DNA from: Emticicia sp. C21
Lineage (GTDB): Bacteria > Bacteroidota > Bacteroidia > Cytophagales > Spirosomataceae
Assembly (NCBI RefSeq): GCF_003418935.1
Contig: NZ_QVMT01000002.1
Coordinates: forward strand, 124,001 to 188,000
Length of the DNA: 64,000 nt
Direction of reading: 5' to 3'
The notes under the pieces were generated by a model. It made no database searches. It saw only the letters and a list, made by a program, of their open reading frames with translations, and had not been told where the DNA came from. A program made the position numbers and the translations under genes. Position 1 is the first letter of the stretch; each line of letters begins with the position of its first letter. Positions 18,954-26,709 of the stretch are shown in pieces.

Positions 18954-19985
18954 TCAAAGATTCAATGAAGTTCCTGCTTTAAATGGCATGCTCGCTACTT
19001 TCCCTAATAAGCTTTCATAATATTTAGGTGCCATACCATCTCCCGGGCGTATCACCCTTATATTTTCTTCCGTAAATAGTTCGCCTGCTTTTATATCTTT
19101 TACCACATAGATAGAACGTTTGAATAAAAGACTTTTTTTTTCAGACTCCTGTACGCCGTATTGTACCTGCCCTAAGGACTGCCAGGCACGTTCGGTTTCA
19201 ATCACTAGTGATTTGAGCTCTTCCGGCTCTAATGAAAAGGCTGAATCTACACCACCTTCAGCACGGCTTAGGCAAAAATGTTTCTCTATCACTGTAGCGC
19301 CTAAAGTAACCGCAGCACAAGGTACTCCAATTCCCATTGTATGATCACTCAGCCCGATTTCACATTGAAACAAATCCCGCATATGTGGAATTGTACGAAC
19401 ATTTGAGTTTTCAGGGCTAGCCGGATAATTACTTGTGCATTTCAATAACACTAAATCTTTACATCCATTTTCTCTCAATACAGCTACTGCCTCATCAAGA
19501 TTAGCCAATGTACTTGCCCCGGTTGACATAATAACCGGTTTACCGGTTTTAGCAACCTTTTTCAGTAGAGGGAAGTGGTTATTTTCAAAAGAAGCAATCT
19601 TATGTGCGGGCGTACCAAGGCTTTCCAGAAAATCTACTGCCGTATTATCAAATGGGGTAGAAAAACAAATAATCTTATTATCTGCCGCACACTTAAACAT
19701 CGCTTCGTGCCATTCCCAGGGCGTGTGTGCCTCCTGGTATAGCTCGTACAAATTTCTGTTTTTCCATAAAGAAGTATCATCTTTTATATCAAAAAGACCA
19801 CCTCTCTGGTTAATGGTAATGGTATCGGCCGTGTAAGTTTGTAGCTTTAAAGCATCAGCACCACATTTGGCAGCAGTTTCAATAATCTTTAATGCCCGCT
19901 CCAATGAGTGATTATGATTCCCACTCATTTCTGCTATGATAAAAGGTTTATAATTAGGCCCTATCTGATAATTTCCTATTTTCAT
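18954..19985 (-). CDS. pseI: Pseudaminic acid synthase
   Basis: A 343-residue NeuB-family synthase that condenses phosphoenolpyruvate with 2,4-diacetamido-2,4,6-trideoxy-L-altrose. IIAEMSGNHN, CGADALKLQTYTADT, STPFDNTAVDFLE, TSNYPASPE and IGLSDHTMGIGVP are the barrel motifs. The insertion SRAEGGVDSAFSLEP and the C-terminal SAF domain (KRSIYVVKDIKAGE, VIRPGDGMAP) fit PseI better than NeuB or LegI. It overlaps the acetyltransferase gene by 4 bases and is last in the pse operon. Its substrate needs PseG activity, for which no gene is seen here. Confidence 0.95.
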   Translation of the reverse strand: MKIGNYQIGPNYKPFIIAEMSGNHNHSLERALKIIETAAKCGADALKLQTYTADTITINQRGGLFDIKDDTSLWKNRNLYELYQEAHTPWEWHEAMFKCAADNKIICFSTPFDNTAVDFLESLGTPAHKIASFENNHFPLLKKVAKTGKPVIMSTGASTLANLDEAVAVLRENGCKDLVLLKCTSNYPASPENSNVRTIPHMRDLFQCEIGLSDHTMGIGVPCAAVTLGATVIEKHFCLSRAEGGVDSAFSLEPEELKSLVIETERAWQSLGQVQYGVQESEKKSLLFKRSIYVVKDIKAGELFTEENIRVIRPGDGMAPKYYESLLGKVASMPFKAGTSLNL

Positions 19986-21001
19986 CGATTAGTTCTTGTA
20001 TATAATACGGAATCTATCCCTTGATAATCTAAACTTTTTTCGAACGTAAAACCAGCTTTACTAAAAGCATTGATAGAACCTTTGTTCTCTGCTTTTATAA
20101 AGGCCTGTATGGTATAATCAGGATTCTCTTTGAAAAACCAGGTAGATGCCAAGGCTAATATTTTACCTGCTAACTTCTGTCCTCTAAAATTTTTATCCAG
20201 CGATATTCCTATAACACTTATTTTCTGCTCTTCGTTGCTTTCAAATCTTACTTGCCCGATTGGGACTTGTTGGGCATCTTCAAAGACAAGCATCAGGCAA
20301 TTCGGGTCAGCCAATTTTTTATGAAACCATTTTTCATGATTCTCCAGAACAATAGGCTCACTATTAAATGATTGCTTTCTTACTCCTTCATCATTTGTCC
20401 AGTCAAAATACAAAAGCAAATCATCTTCTCTTGCATTTCTGATATTGATAAGGTTGAATTTTGCGTGAAAGAATACATCTTTAAATTTACCTTCAAACAA
20501 ACAATGGTTATGAAGCATGGCTTCCTGATGGTAATTGTTTTTTTGAAGAATTGGGTATAAGTGAGGTCTTAAATTGAAAGAGTAAGTATATATTTTATGA
20601 AAATTAAGCTCTTCAAAGGCAACTTTTTCTATGAGGCTCAGATACGTTGTCCAATGAAATTCAAAGAAATCTTTTTCAAGAGCAGTATTGATGATAAATG
20701 AGATTTCAGCGTTTTTATCAACCCAATTAATATGGACTAAGCCACCATAGCCGATACAGACATCGTTTTCCAGATAAGAGAAAAGTATCTGTGTTGGTTT
20801 TTCCTGCTCAAATAAATGAGCAACTACGTTACTGAAATACCATTCCTGTTTTTCGATTGTCAGAGGTTCGTTTTGACGTAAATGATAGATTTGTTCATTA
20901 CGCCATTTCATAATGTCGTACTTGTCCTCATCCCGAAGTGGAACGATACTGTATTTACCCGAACTAAATATTTGTGTGTGTAAGATAGCGTATTTTCTCA
21001 T
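19982..21001 (-). CDS. Tandem GNAT protein: PseH-like acetyltransferase fused to a second GNAT domain
   Basis: A 339-residue protein with two GNAT-like halves. Residues about 14-185 (VPLRDEDKYDIMKWRNEQ, IGYGGLVHINW, NAEISFII) resemble acetyltransferases found in Bacteroidota pse clusters. They could acetylate the 4-amino group of the PseC product. Residues about 188-339 (IRNAREDDLLLYFDWTND, KQSFNSEPI, IGQVRFES, KNFRGQKLAGKIL) resemble the GNAT tail that in many bacteria is fused behind the PseG hydrolase. No PseG hydrolase domain is present. The gene overlaps pseI by 4 bases and abuts pseF. The acetyltransferase fold is reasonably sure; the role of each half is inference. Confidence 0.8.
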   Translation of the reverse strand: MRKYAILHTQIFSSGKYSIVPLRDEDKYDIMKWRNEQIYHLRQNEPLTIEKQEWYFSNVVAHLFEQEKPTQILFSYLENDVCIGYGGLVHINWVDKNAEISFIINTALEKDFFEFHWTTYLSLIEKVAFEELNFHKIYTYSFNLRPHLYPILQKNNYHQEAMLHNHCLFEGKFKDVFFHAKFNLINIRNAREDDLLLYFDWTNDEGVRKQSFNSEPIVLENHEKWFHKKLADPNCLMLVFEDAQQVPIGQVRFESNEEQKISVIGISLDKNFRGQKLAGKILALASTWFFKENPDYTIQAFIKAENKGSINAFSKAGFTFEKSLDYQGIDSVLYTRTNR

Positions 21002-21684
21002 GGATTAATTAATCTAAATTTCATTTCGGCCAATTTCCAGTCGGTTTCATTGTCGATGTCCTGTGCCTCTAATTCACTTATTTCTATTCCTCCTGAATTG
21101 GCAGTTAGTAATTGTTTGGTTTGCAGAAAGACATTCACATTAAAAAAGTAAAATTGCCCTACATCATGAAAGGTCTTCGGTAAATCCTGCGACCTTGTCA
21201 AGGCATGGTTTGGCTCAACCCATCTGACTTTATCATTTTCTTTATAGAAAGCTCTTTGAATAGGAAAAGAAAATGGCTGTATAGGTAAAACCGTATCAAA
21301 GTCTTTATCAATTAATAATTGATAGGCATCTTTCAATTTCTGTGCTGTTACAAATGGAGCAGTAGGGTAGATGCAACAGGCGTATTGGAAACTTTTATTA
21401 AGAGCTTTGTGCTTATCTAATACCTCAGTCAAAACAGATGCTGTTGTGGCATAATCGTTTGAATTATCTGCTGAACGAAAAAATGGTACGACTGCACCAT
21501 ATTGCTTACTTATTTCCGCAATTTCTTTATCATCGGTTGATACCATTACCTCATCAAACAATTGGCTATCAAGTGCAGCTTTTATGGAATAGGTAATGAT
21601 GGGTAGTCCGCAAAAATCTTTGATATTTTTTCGGGGAATCCGCTTGCTTCCTCCACGTGCCGGAATGATAACTATATTGCCCAT
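20998..21684 (-). CDS. pseF: Pseudaminic acid cytidylyltransferase
   Basis: A 228-residue nucleotidyltransferase that activates pseudaminic acid with CTP to CMP-Pse. IIPARGGSKRIPRKNIKDFCG at the start is the CMP-sugar synthetase signature, and MVSTDDKEIAE and YPTAPFVTAQKL are further family motifs. The FRSADNSNDYATT stretch is typical for PseF rather than NeuA. It is the final activation step of the pse operon. It overlaps the acetyltransferase start by 4 bases and is 7 bases from the methylase gene. Confidence 0.94.
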   Translation of the reverse strand: MGNIVIIPARGGSKRIPRKNIKDFCGLPIITYSIKAALDSQLFDEVMVSTDDKEIAEISKQYGAVVPFFRSADNSNDYATTASVLTEVLDKHKALNKSFQYACCIYPTAPFVTAQKLKDAYQLLIDKDFDTVLPIQPFSFPIQRAFYKENDKVRWVEPNHALTRSQDLPKTFHDVGQFYFFNVNVFLQTKQLLTANSGGIEISELEAQDIDNETDWKLAEMKFRLINP

Positions 21685-21691
21685 AATTAAA

Positions 21692-22324
21692 CTATCCGAT
21701 TTTTTGCATTAAAAACCATGTAATATCATCCTGAGGGAAAGCCGGGTCTCTTTTATAGACAAAACCATAATCAACCAGCTTCAAATCAGGGAATTTTTCC
21801 AACATTTCTCCGGCAAAATCACGTTTGAATAGGCGGTCGCTATGACCTCTGTAGTTGATGGTAACCGGAGCAGGATTATAATATTCGCAAACCAATATAT
21901 ACCTGCCCGAAGCATCATACAATTTCTGATAAATAACAGGCAACATATCAGGATTTATGTGAATTAACACACCTTTTATCAATGCTACTTCAAATTTCTC
22001 TGCACTTTCGTAATCGAAAATAGAACCATGAAATACATTCTCCCCACCTATCACACTTCCTAATTCTTTGGCTGCTTCGGCGTTAATTTCTATACCGCCT
22101 AATTGGATATCAGGAAATAAGGCTTTAATGGCTTTCAGATTCATGCCTATATTCGCTCCAAATTCAATCAATGATTTTGGTCTTCCTGCCTGATTTAAAG
22201 CTTTAACGAAAAAATTAAGGTTAGAAGCCAGGTACTCGGCACTTTGATTGCGGTTGATGTAGTCGTTACCAAATTCTCCTGCCCAGAACTCCTCCTGTGG
22301 TGTGATATATTTCTTCTCTTCCAA
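21692..22324 (-). CDS. Pseudaminic acid biosynthesis-associated methylase
   Basis: A 210-residue SAM-dependent methyltransferase. The opening TPQEEFWAGEFGNDYINRN is characteristic of the methylase family repeatedly found in pse operons. The SAM-binding glycine motif is LIEFGANIGMNL, followed by GGIEINAEAA as the acidic loop. The target has not been settled for the family; methylation of the nonulosonic acid or its precursor is the usual guess. It lies 2 bases from pseC and 7 from pseF, so it is surely part of the operon. Confidence 0.9.
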   Translation of the reverse strand: MEEKKYITPQEEFWAGEFGNDYINRNQSAEYLASNLNFFVKALNQAGRPKSLIEFGANIGMNLKAIKALFPDIQLGGIEINAEAAKELGSVIGGENVFHGSIFDYESAEKFEVALIKGVLIHINPDMLPVIYQKLYDASGRYILVCEYYNPAPVTINYRGHSDRLFKRDFAGEMLEKFPDLKLVDYGFVYKRDPAFPQDDITWFLMQKIG

Positions 22325-22326
22325 TG

Positions 22327-23511
22327 TTATTCAGATTTTAAAAAATTAATTACGGTCTCAATGACATAGTTTTGCTCTTCGTCAGTCAATGTCGGGTACA
22401 TTGGCAAGCTGATACAATGTCTATAATACTCTTCGGCTATCGGTTGGTCGCCTACTTTTGAACCTAGTTGCTGATAATAAGGCATTAGGTGGGTAGGGAT
22501 ATAATGGATTTGTGCAAAAATCTTATGCTCTCTTAAATAATTGTAAAGCCCAAGTCTGTTTTCTGCCTCTATAATATATAGATGGTAAGCGTGCCCTTCC
22601 ACAACGCCTGACTGGCCCTTAATACCACTAATATTTTTAAAATCTTCCGCATAACGGGCAGCGATTGCTCTTCTTCTGACTAATCCTTCATCGGCCCTTT
22701 TCAACTGACTACTTCCCAACGCTGCCTGAAAATCGGTTATCCGATAGTTGAAACCTAAATTCTGCATCTCCATATACCAGCCCGGGTATTTATCAATCCC
22801 TCCGGCAAACTCAATGCTGTTGATATATTGATTCTCTAGCCTTGTAATACCGTGGGTTCTTAATTGCAGCAGACTCTGGTAAAGTTTTTCATCATTGGTA
22901 GTTATCATCCCACCCTCACCACTGGCGATATGTTTAACCGGATGAAAAGAGAAGATAGCTAAATCAGCAAATTTGCCATTGCCACACCATTGTTGGTCAC
23001 CATTCGAATCGATGAAATATCCACCGGGTGCATGGCAGGCATCTTCAATAATCCAGAGATTATATTCATCTGCCAGTTTTCTAAATTCTTCCAGATTCAC
23101 GGCTCTTCCGGCAAAATCAACAGGAATGATTCCGGCATAAGTACCTTTAGGAGAACTTTCCAGTAGATTTCTGACCGCATTGATGTCTATCAGATAGGTT
23201 TCAGGATCAATATCAGCAAACACTACTTCTCCGTCACAATAACGAACACAATTGGCCGATGCGGCAAAGGTTATCGGTGTAGTAATTACTTTATCGCCTT
23301 CTTTTACGCCCAGAGCCAGAGCACATAAATGCAAAGCGGCTGTTCCGTTTGCTACGGCAACTGCATATTTTGCACCTATATATTTCGCAAAATCGTCTTC
23401 AAACTCTTTTATCTTAGGCCCCTGAGTCAAAAAAGGACTTTTGAGGGTCTCTACTACAACCGCCAGGTCTTCGTCAGTGATGTGCTGTTTTCCGTATGGA
23501 ATGCTATTCAT
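22327..23511 (-). CDS. pseC: UDP-4-amino-4,6-dideoxy-N-acetyl-beta-L-altrosamine transaminase
   Basis: A 394-residue DegT-family PLP aminotransferase. IPYGKQHITDEDLAVV and LKSPFLTQGPKIKEFE at the start, VANGTAALHLCALAL for the cofactor loop, and FSFHPVKHIASGEGG with the PLP Lys identify PseC. A DACHAPGG segment carries the ring-stacking Asp, and the C-terminal HYIPTHLMPYYQ is typical. It would aminate C4 of the product of PseB, the next gene upstream (6 bases away), using glutamate. It is separate from the WbpE-like enzyme at 11845-12972. Confidence 0.95.
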   Translation of the reverse strand: MNSIPYGKQHITDEDLAVVVETLKSPFLTQGPKIKEFEDDFAKYIGAKYAVAVANGTAALHLCALALGVKEGDKVITTPITFAASANCVRYCDGEVVFADIDPETYLIDINAVRNLLESSPKGTYAGIIPVDFAGRAVNLEEFRKLADEYNLWIIEDACHAPGGYFIDSNGDQQWCGNGKFADLAIFSFHPVKHIASGEGGMITTNDEKLYQSLLQLRTHGITRLENQYINSIEFAGGIDKYPGWYMEMQNLGFNYRITDFQAALGSSQLKRADEGLVRRRAIAARYAEDFKNISGIKGQSGVVEGHAYHLYIIEAENRLGLYNYLREHKIFAQIHYIPTHLMPYYQQLGSKVGDQPIAEEYYRHCISLPMYPTLTDEEQNYVIETVINFLKSE

Positions 23512-23517
23512 TTGCTG

Positions 23518-24537
23518 TTAAACTTCAAAAGTTGGATCAACGTGTTCTTTAATCAGGGCCCTCAAATCTTCAACAGTTTCCCATTCTGTATTATGATTTG
23601 AAGTATATTTGAAACCTACAGGTACTTTTGTAGCATTAAACTCTGCCATGAAATCTTCGATTTTCCATTTATGCGTCGAAGGGAGAATGGTATAGTATTT
23701 ACCTAAATCGTAGGTAAGGAAAGAGTCTGATTCTGTAATCATCTCTTCATGTACTTTTTCGCCGGGTCTGATGCCTACAATTTTTACCTCAGCCTCAGGA
23801 GCGATGGCTTTTGCTACATCAAGAATATGATAGGATGGAATTTTAGGAATAAATATTTCTCCGCCCCAGGCGTGTTCCAACGCATGCATCACCATGTCAA
23901 CCCCTCCTTGCAGAGAAATATTAAAGCGGGTCATAGTAGGGTCTGTAACCGGAATAATGCCCTCTTTCTTTTTCTTCAGGAAGAAAGGTATCACGGAACC
24001 ATTTGAGCCCATTACGTTGCCATAGCGTACTACCGAAAATCTGATAGGATTCCAACCTTTAATATTATTGGCCGCCACAAATAGCTTGTCAGATGCCAGT
24101 TTAGTGGCTCCGTATAAGTTGATTGGTGCACAGGCTTTATCGGTCGATAAGGCTACTACACGCTCTACATCTGTTTCAAGACAGGCGTTAATCACATTTT
24201 CTGCCCCTAATACATTGGTCTTTACACATTCCATCGGGTTATATTCTGCAATAGGCACGTGCTTCATAGCCGCTGCATGAATAACAAAATCAACGCCTTT
24301 TAATGCTCTTTTCAGGCGTTCGAAATCACGCACATCGCCAATAAAATACCGCATTTGCGGGTATTTACTGTCAGGATACTCGTGCGCCATTTCGAATTGC
24401 TTCTGCTCGTCTCTTGAAAAAATGATTAATTTCTTTATTTCCGGATGATTCGACAAAATATGCCTGGTAAGGGCTTTTCCTAAAGAGCCCGTACCACCGG
24501 TAATCAATATGGTTTTATCTTTGAAAGTGAATGACAT
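23518..24537 (-). CDS. pseB: UDP-N-acetylglucosamine 4,6-dehydratase (inverting)
   Basis: A 339-residue short-chain dehydrogenase that removes water from UDP-GlcNAc and epimerises C5, the first step to pseudaminic acid. ITGGTGSLGKAL is the NADP-binding motif. AAAMKHVPIAEYNPMECVKTN is a near-invariant PseB/FlaA1 stretch, and the YGATKLASDK segment supplies the Tyr-x-x-x-Lys pair. STDKACAPINLYG precedes it. It heads the pse operon; the upstream 140 bases hold a candidate -7 element and an inverted repeat. The next gene upstream (sod) ends in a strong terminator, so this operon needs its own promoter. Confidence 0.96.
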   Translation of the reverse strand: MSFTFKDKTILITGGTGSLGKALTRHILSNHPEIKKLIIFSRDEQKQFEMAHEYPDSKYPQMRYFIGDVRDFERLKRALKGVDFVIHAAAMKHVPIAEYNPMECVKTNVLGAENVINACLETDVERVVALSTDKACAPINLYGATKLASDKLFVAANNIKGWNPIRFSVVRYGNVMGSNGSVIPFFLKKKKEGIIPVTDPTMTRFNISLQGGVDMVMHALEHAWGGEIFIPKIPSYHILDVAKAIAPEAEVKIVGIRPGEKVHEEMITESDSFLTYDLGKYYTILPSTHKWKIEDFMAEFNATKVPVGFKYTSNHNTEWETVEDLRALIKEHVDPTFEV

Positions 24538-24595
24538 ATCAAATCTGAAAAATGATTTTGATGTATCCTTTTATCATTAAAAAGGAGTTTCCATG

Positions 24596-24644
24596 CAAAA
24601 GTAGTTAAGAATGCTTTAAAAAAGAATATAACGCTTAACTACTT
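24596..24644 (-). promoter_or_regulatory. Candidate promoter/operator of the pse operon
   Basis: TACTTTTG on the minus strand (24603-24596) matches the Bacteroidota -7 consensus, about 60 bases before pseB. It overlaps one arm of a perfect 11-base inverted repeat (24599-24609 and 24634-24644). No good -33 TTTG is seen at 19-21 bases. A regulator binding the repeat would cover the promoter. The binding idea is inference. Confidence 0.35.
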
Positions 24645-24675
24645 ATAATCGTCTCCTCTTAACTCGTATATTTTA

Positions 24676-24706
24676 AACAAAAAGAGATGCCCTTGGGCAT
24701 CTCTCT
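24676..24706 (-). terminator. Intrinsic terminator of the superoxide dismutase gene
   Basis: A perfect 10-bp stem (24683-24692 with 24695-24704) and a 2-base loop are followed on the minus strand by TTTTTGTTT. It lies 22 bases beyond the sod stop codon and separates sod from the pse operon. Confidence 0.9.
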
Positions 24707-24726
24707 ATAATCAAGCCAAATTATCT

Positions 24727-25353
24727 TTAAGCGTTAGGAATACCTCTTTTGGCGTTTGAGAAACGTTTTTGTACGGCATCCCAGTCAACTACATTCCAGA
24801 AAGTATCGATATAATCAGGACGTTTGTTTTGGAATTTCAGATAATAAGCGTGCTCCCATACGTCTAATCCTAATACCGGAATACCTTTTTTATCAGCTAC
24901 ATCCATCAATGGATTATCCTGGTTAGGAGTAGAAGTAATAAAGAGTTTTTCCTGGTCGTCCACGGCTAACCATGCCCAACCTGAACCAAAACGCCCGATA
25001 GCCGCTTTTTTGAACTCATCTTTAAAGGCATCAAACGAACCGAAAGCATCATCAATTGCTTTACCTAAAGTGCTTGATGGTGTTCCGCCGCCATTTGGTG
25101 AAAGAATATTCCAGAATAAATCGTGGTTGAAATGTCCGCCACCGTTGTTTCTTACTGGTGCCGGATGTTTGCTGATATTGGCTAATAATTCTTTCAATGA
25201 TAGGCTTTCCAGTTCTGTACCTGCAATGGCATTGTTCAGATTGGTTACATAAGCCTGGTGGTGACGGTCATGGTGGATTTCCATAGTTGCCTTGTCAAAA
25301 TGAGGCTCCAGTGCGTCACTTGCGTATGGGAGCGGATCGAGTGTGTATGCCAT
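24727..25353 (-). CDS. Superoxide dismutase (Fe/Mn family)
   Basis: A 208-residue enzyme that dismutates superoxide to oxygen and hydrogen peroxide. Metal ligands are His27, His77 (in NHDLFW), Asp164 and His168 (in DVWEHAYY). GGGH before the second ligand and Gln145 in STPNQDNP follow the Mn-type pattern rather than the Fe-type, though metal choice by sequence is not certain. No signal peptide is seen, so it is cytoplasmic. It has its own terminator. The gap to the tadA gene is 132 bases with only a weak hairpin, so read-through from tadA is possible. Confidence 0.95.
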   Translation of the reverse strand: MAYTLDPLPYASDALEPHFDKATMEIHHDRHHQAYVTNLNNAIAGTELESLSLKELLANISKHPAPVRNNGGGHFNHDLFWNILSPNGGGTPSSTLGKAIDDAFGSFDAFKDEFKKAAIGRFGSGWAWLAVDDQEKLFITSTPNQDNPLMDVADKKGIPVLGLDVWEHAYYLKFQNKRPDYIDTFWNVVDWDAVQKRFSNAKRGIPNA

Positions 25354-25423
25354 ATTCTAAAGTAAGTTTTAAATGTTGAATATAATAGTGTGTTTAATGC
25401 GGCCCGGAAGCATGATTTAAATT

Positions 25424-25442
25424 TGACTCTCTAATAGAGTCA
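25424..25442 (-). other. Small hairpin between tadA and sod
   Basis: A 7-bp stem (25424-25430 with 25436-25442) lies 44 bases past the tadA stop. The minus strand has only a short AAATTT tract after it, so termination would be weak. No convincing promoter for sod was seen in the same gap. Confidence 0.3.
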
Positions 25443-25485
25443 TAATATTCAGCCATGCACTAAGGGTAAACGCTAACGGCAAAAA

Positions 25486-25944
25486 TTATGTTCGCAAATT
25501 CTTGAAAAAATTCTTTACTATCATTTCGCAATCTTTTTCTAAAATACCTTTTACGACAGTAGTCTTAGGATGAAGAATGTTAGGAGAAACCCTTGCGAAA
25601 CCCCGTTTAGGATCAGAGGCTCCATACACAATGCGGTCAATCTGTGTCCATTGCAAAGCCCCGGAGCACATTACACAGGGTTCGAGTGTTACGTATAAAG
25701 TGCAGTCTTTCAGATATTTGCCGCCAAGGAATTGTGCGGCTGCTGTAATGGCAATGATTTCGGCGTGGGCCGTGACATCATTGAGTTGTTCAGTCTGATT
25801 AGTCCCTTTTCCGATAATTTTACTGCCCCCAGCAACCACAATAGCACCCACAGGAATCTCTCCTGCTTCGCCCGATTGTATGGCTAAATCAAGCGCTTTG
25901 TCCATGAAATATTCGTGAGAGTAAAGTGGATAGGAGAGTGCCAA
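25486..25944 (-). CDS. tadA: tRNA-specific adenosine deaminase / nucleoside deaminase
   Basis: A 152-residue zinc-dependent deaminase. The zinc site is His60-Ala-Glu62 plus Pro89-Cys90-Val-Met-Cys93 (EPCVMCSGAL). MDKALDLAIQSGEAGEIPVGAIVV at the front is the classic TadA start. The enzyme converts A34 of tRNA-Arg(ACG) to inosine. RIVYGASDPKRGFA downstream fits TadA. Other nucleoside deaminases (guanine deaminase) are related, but the length and the GEIPVGA motif favour TadA. Confidence 0.93.
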   Translation of the reverse strand: MALSYPLYSHEYFMDKALDLAIQSGEAGEIPVGAIVVAGGSKIIGKGTNQTEQLNDVTAHAEIIAITAAAQFLGGKYLKDCTLYVTLEPCVMCSGALQWTQIDRIVYGASDPKRGFARVSPNILHPKTTVVKGILEKDCEMIVKNFFKNLRT

Positions 25945-26328
25945 GATTGTAAGAGGTTTTTAAAAAATAAAAGTTTAAAATAGTTATTGCGTGCCAAAGG
26001 CTACTTCGAGTTTTGTAAGCAATCTATTAACTATAGGTATCAATAAATTTTAATGATTATTAATTTTATATGAATCTCTATATGGTATATGAATAATTAA
26101 TAAATTTTAATTATTTTTGAAATATATTTTGCTATGACTCTCTGCTTTGATTGCCAATAATTTTATTTCAACGAGTATCAATTCCAAATAGGGTAAAGTT
26201 TAAATTATAATCCAAAAACACAACAAACTACTATTTATTATTTCCTCAATTGCACAAATATATTTTATACTAAAGTATTTCCATAAACTTAATAAATAAT
26301 TATTGCTTGACTTTTAATTTTAAATTCA
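25945..26328. other. Intergenic region between divergent tadA and lipoprotein gene
   Basis: This 384-base AT-rich stretch separates genes transcribed in opposite directions, so it must carry both promoters. I found no exact TAnnTTTG element with a -33 partner, no clear inverted repeat and no RNA gene. The AT content rises sharply relative to tadA and stays high to about 28100. Confidence 0.5.
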
Positions 26329-26709
26329 ATGAAAAGAGGAAAATTCATTCAAAACTTGTTATTGATTTCGGGAGGAATCAGTACTTTATCCTGTGAAAAG
26401 TCTTTAATTGAAGACATTTTGTTAGATAAAGAATTAGAGATTTTATCTGTAGAAGAGGCAAAAAAATGGTTTTACAGTCAACCAGAATTTAATACATCTG
26501 CGCTGCGAGTAAAAAAAGATGCTGGTCATAGGAATTATATAAGAAAGGTAAACTGGGAGAAAGCTATAAATCTAATAGATAAATCAAAAAAGTCTTTATT
26601 TCAATTCCAATGGAATATGAAGATGAGAATAGACCTGGTATTGTTTATTTTAATGATAATACAGCCTATAGAGAAAAGATGCCCAAGGAATATGTTCATC
26701 CAATGGTAG
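26329..26709 (+). CDS. Bacteroidota lipoprotein, N-terminal part of a frameshifted gene
   Basis: The first 86 codons read naturally: a lipoprotein signal with GGISTLSCEKS (lipobox Cys about residue 23), then VEEAKKWFYSQPEF, a start seen in an uncharacterised Bacteroidota lipoprotein family, and KVNWEKAINLIDKSKK. After the A AAA AAG at 26586-26592 this frame continues for about 39 unrelated residues and stops at 26709. The protein homologous to the family continues in the -1 frame (next entry). One extra A in the run, or a -1 ribosomal shift, restores a 415-residue protein. The tail after about 26592 is probably not a functional product unless the shift is partial. Confidence 0.6.
   Translation: MKRGKFIQNLLLISGGISTLSCEKSLIEDILLDKELEILSVEEAKKWFYSQPEFNTSALRVKKDAGHRNYIRKVNWEKAINLIDKSKKSLFQFQWNMKMRIDLVLFILMIIQPIEKRCPRNMFIQW
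26586..26592 (+). other. A AAA AAG heptamer at the frameshift point
   Basis: The zero frame reads TCA AAA AAG TCT, placing the heptamer in the phase used by dnaX-type -1 programmed frameshifting. Shifting back one base gives GTC TTT ATT TCA ATT CCA ATG, which joins the lower gene part without a gap. A one-base loss from a run of seven A, or a sequencing error, gives the same picture. Confidence 0.5.

Noticed and set aside
19435-19836. 133-codon plus-strand frame
   Set aside because: Fully antisense to pseI, with no recognisable domain or ribosome start context.
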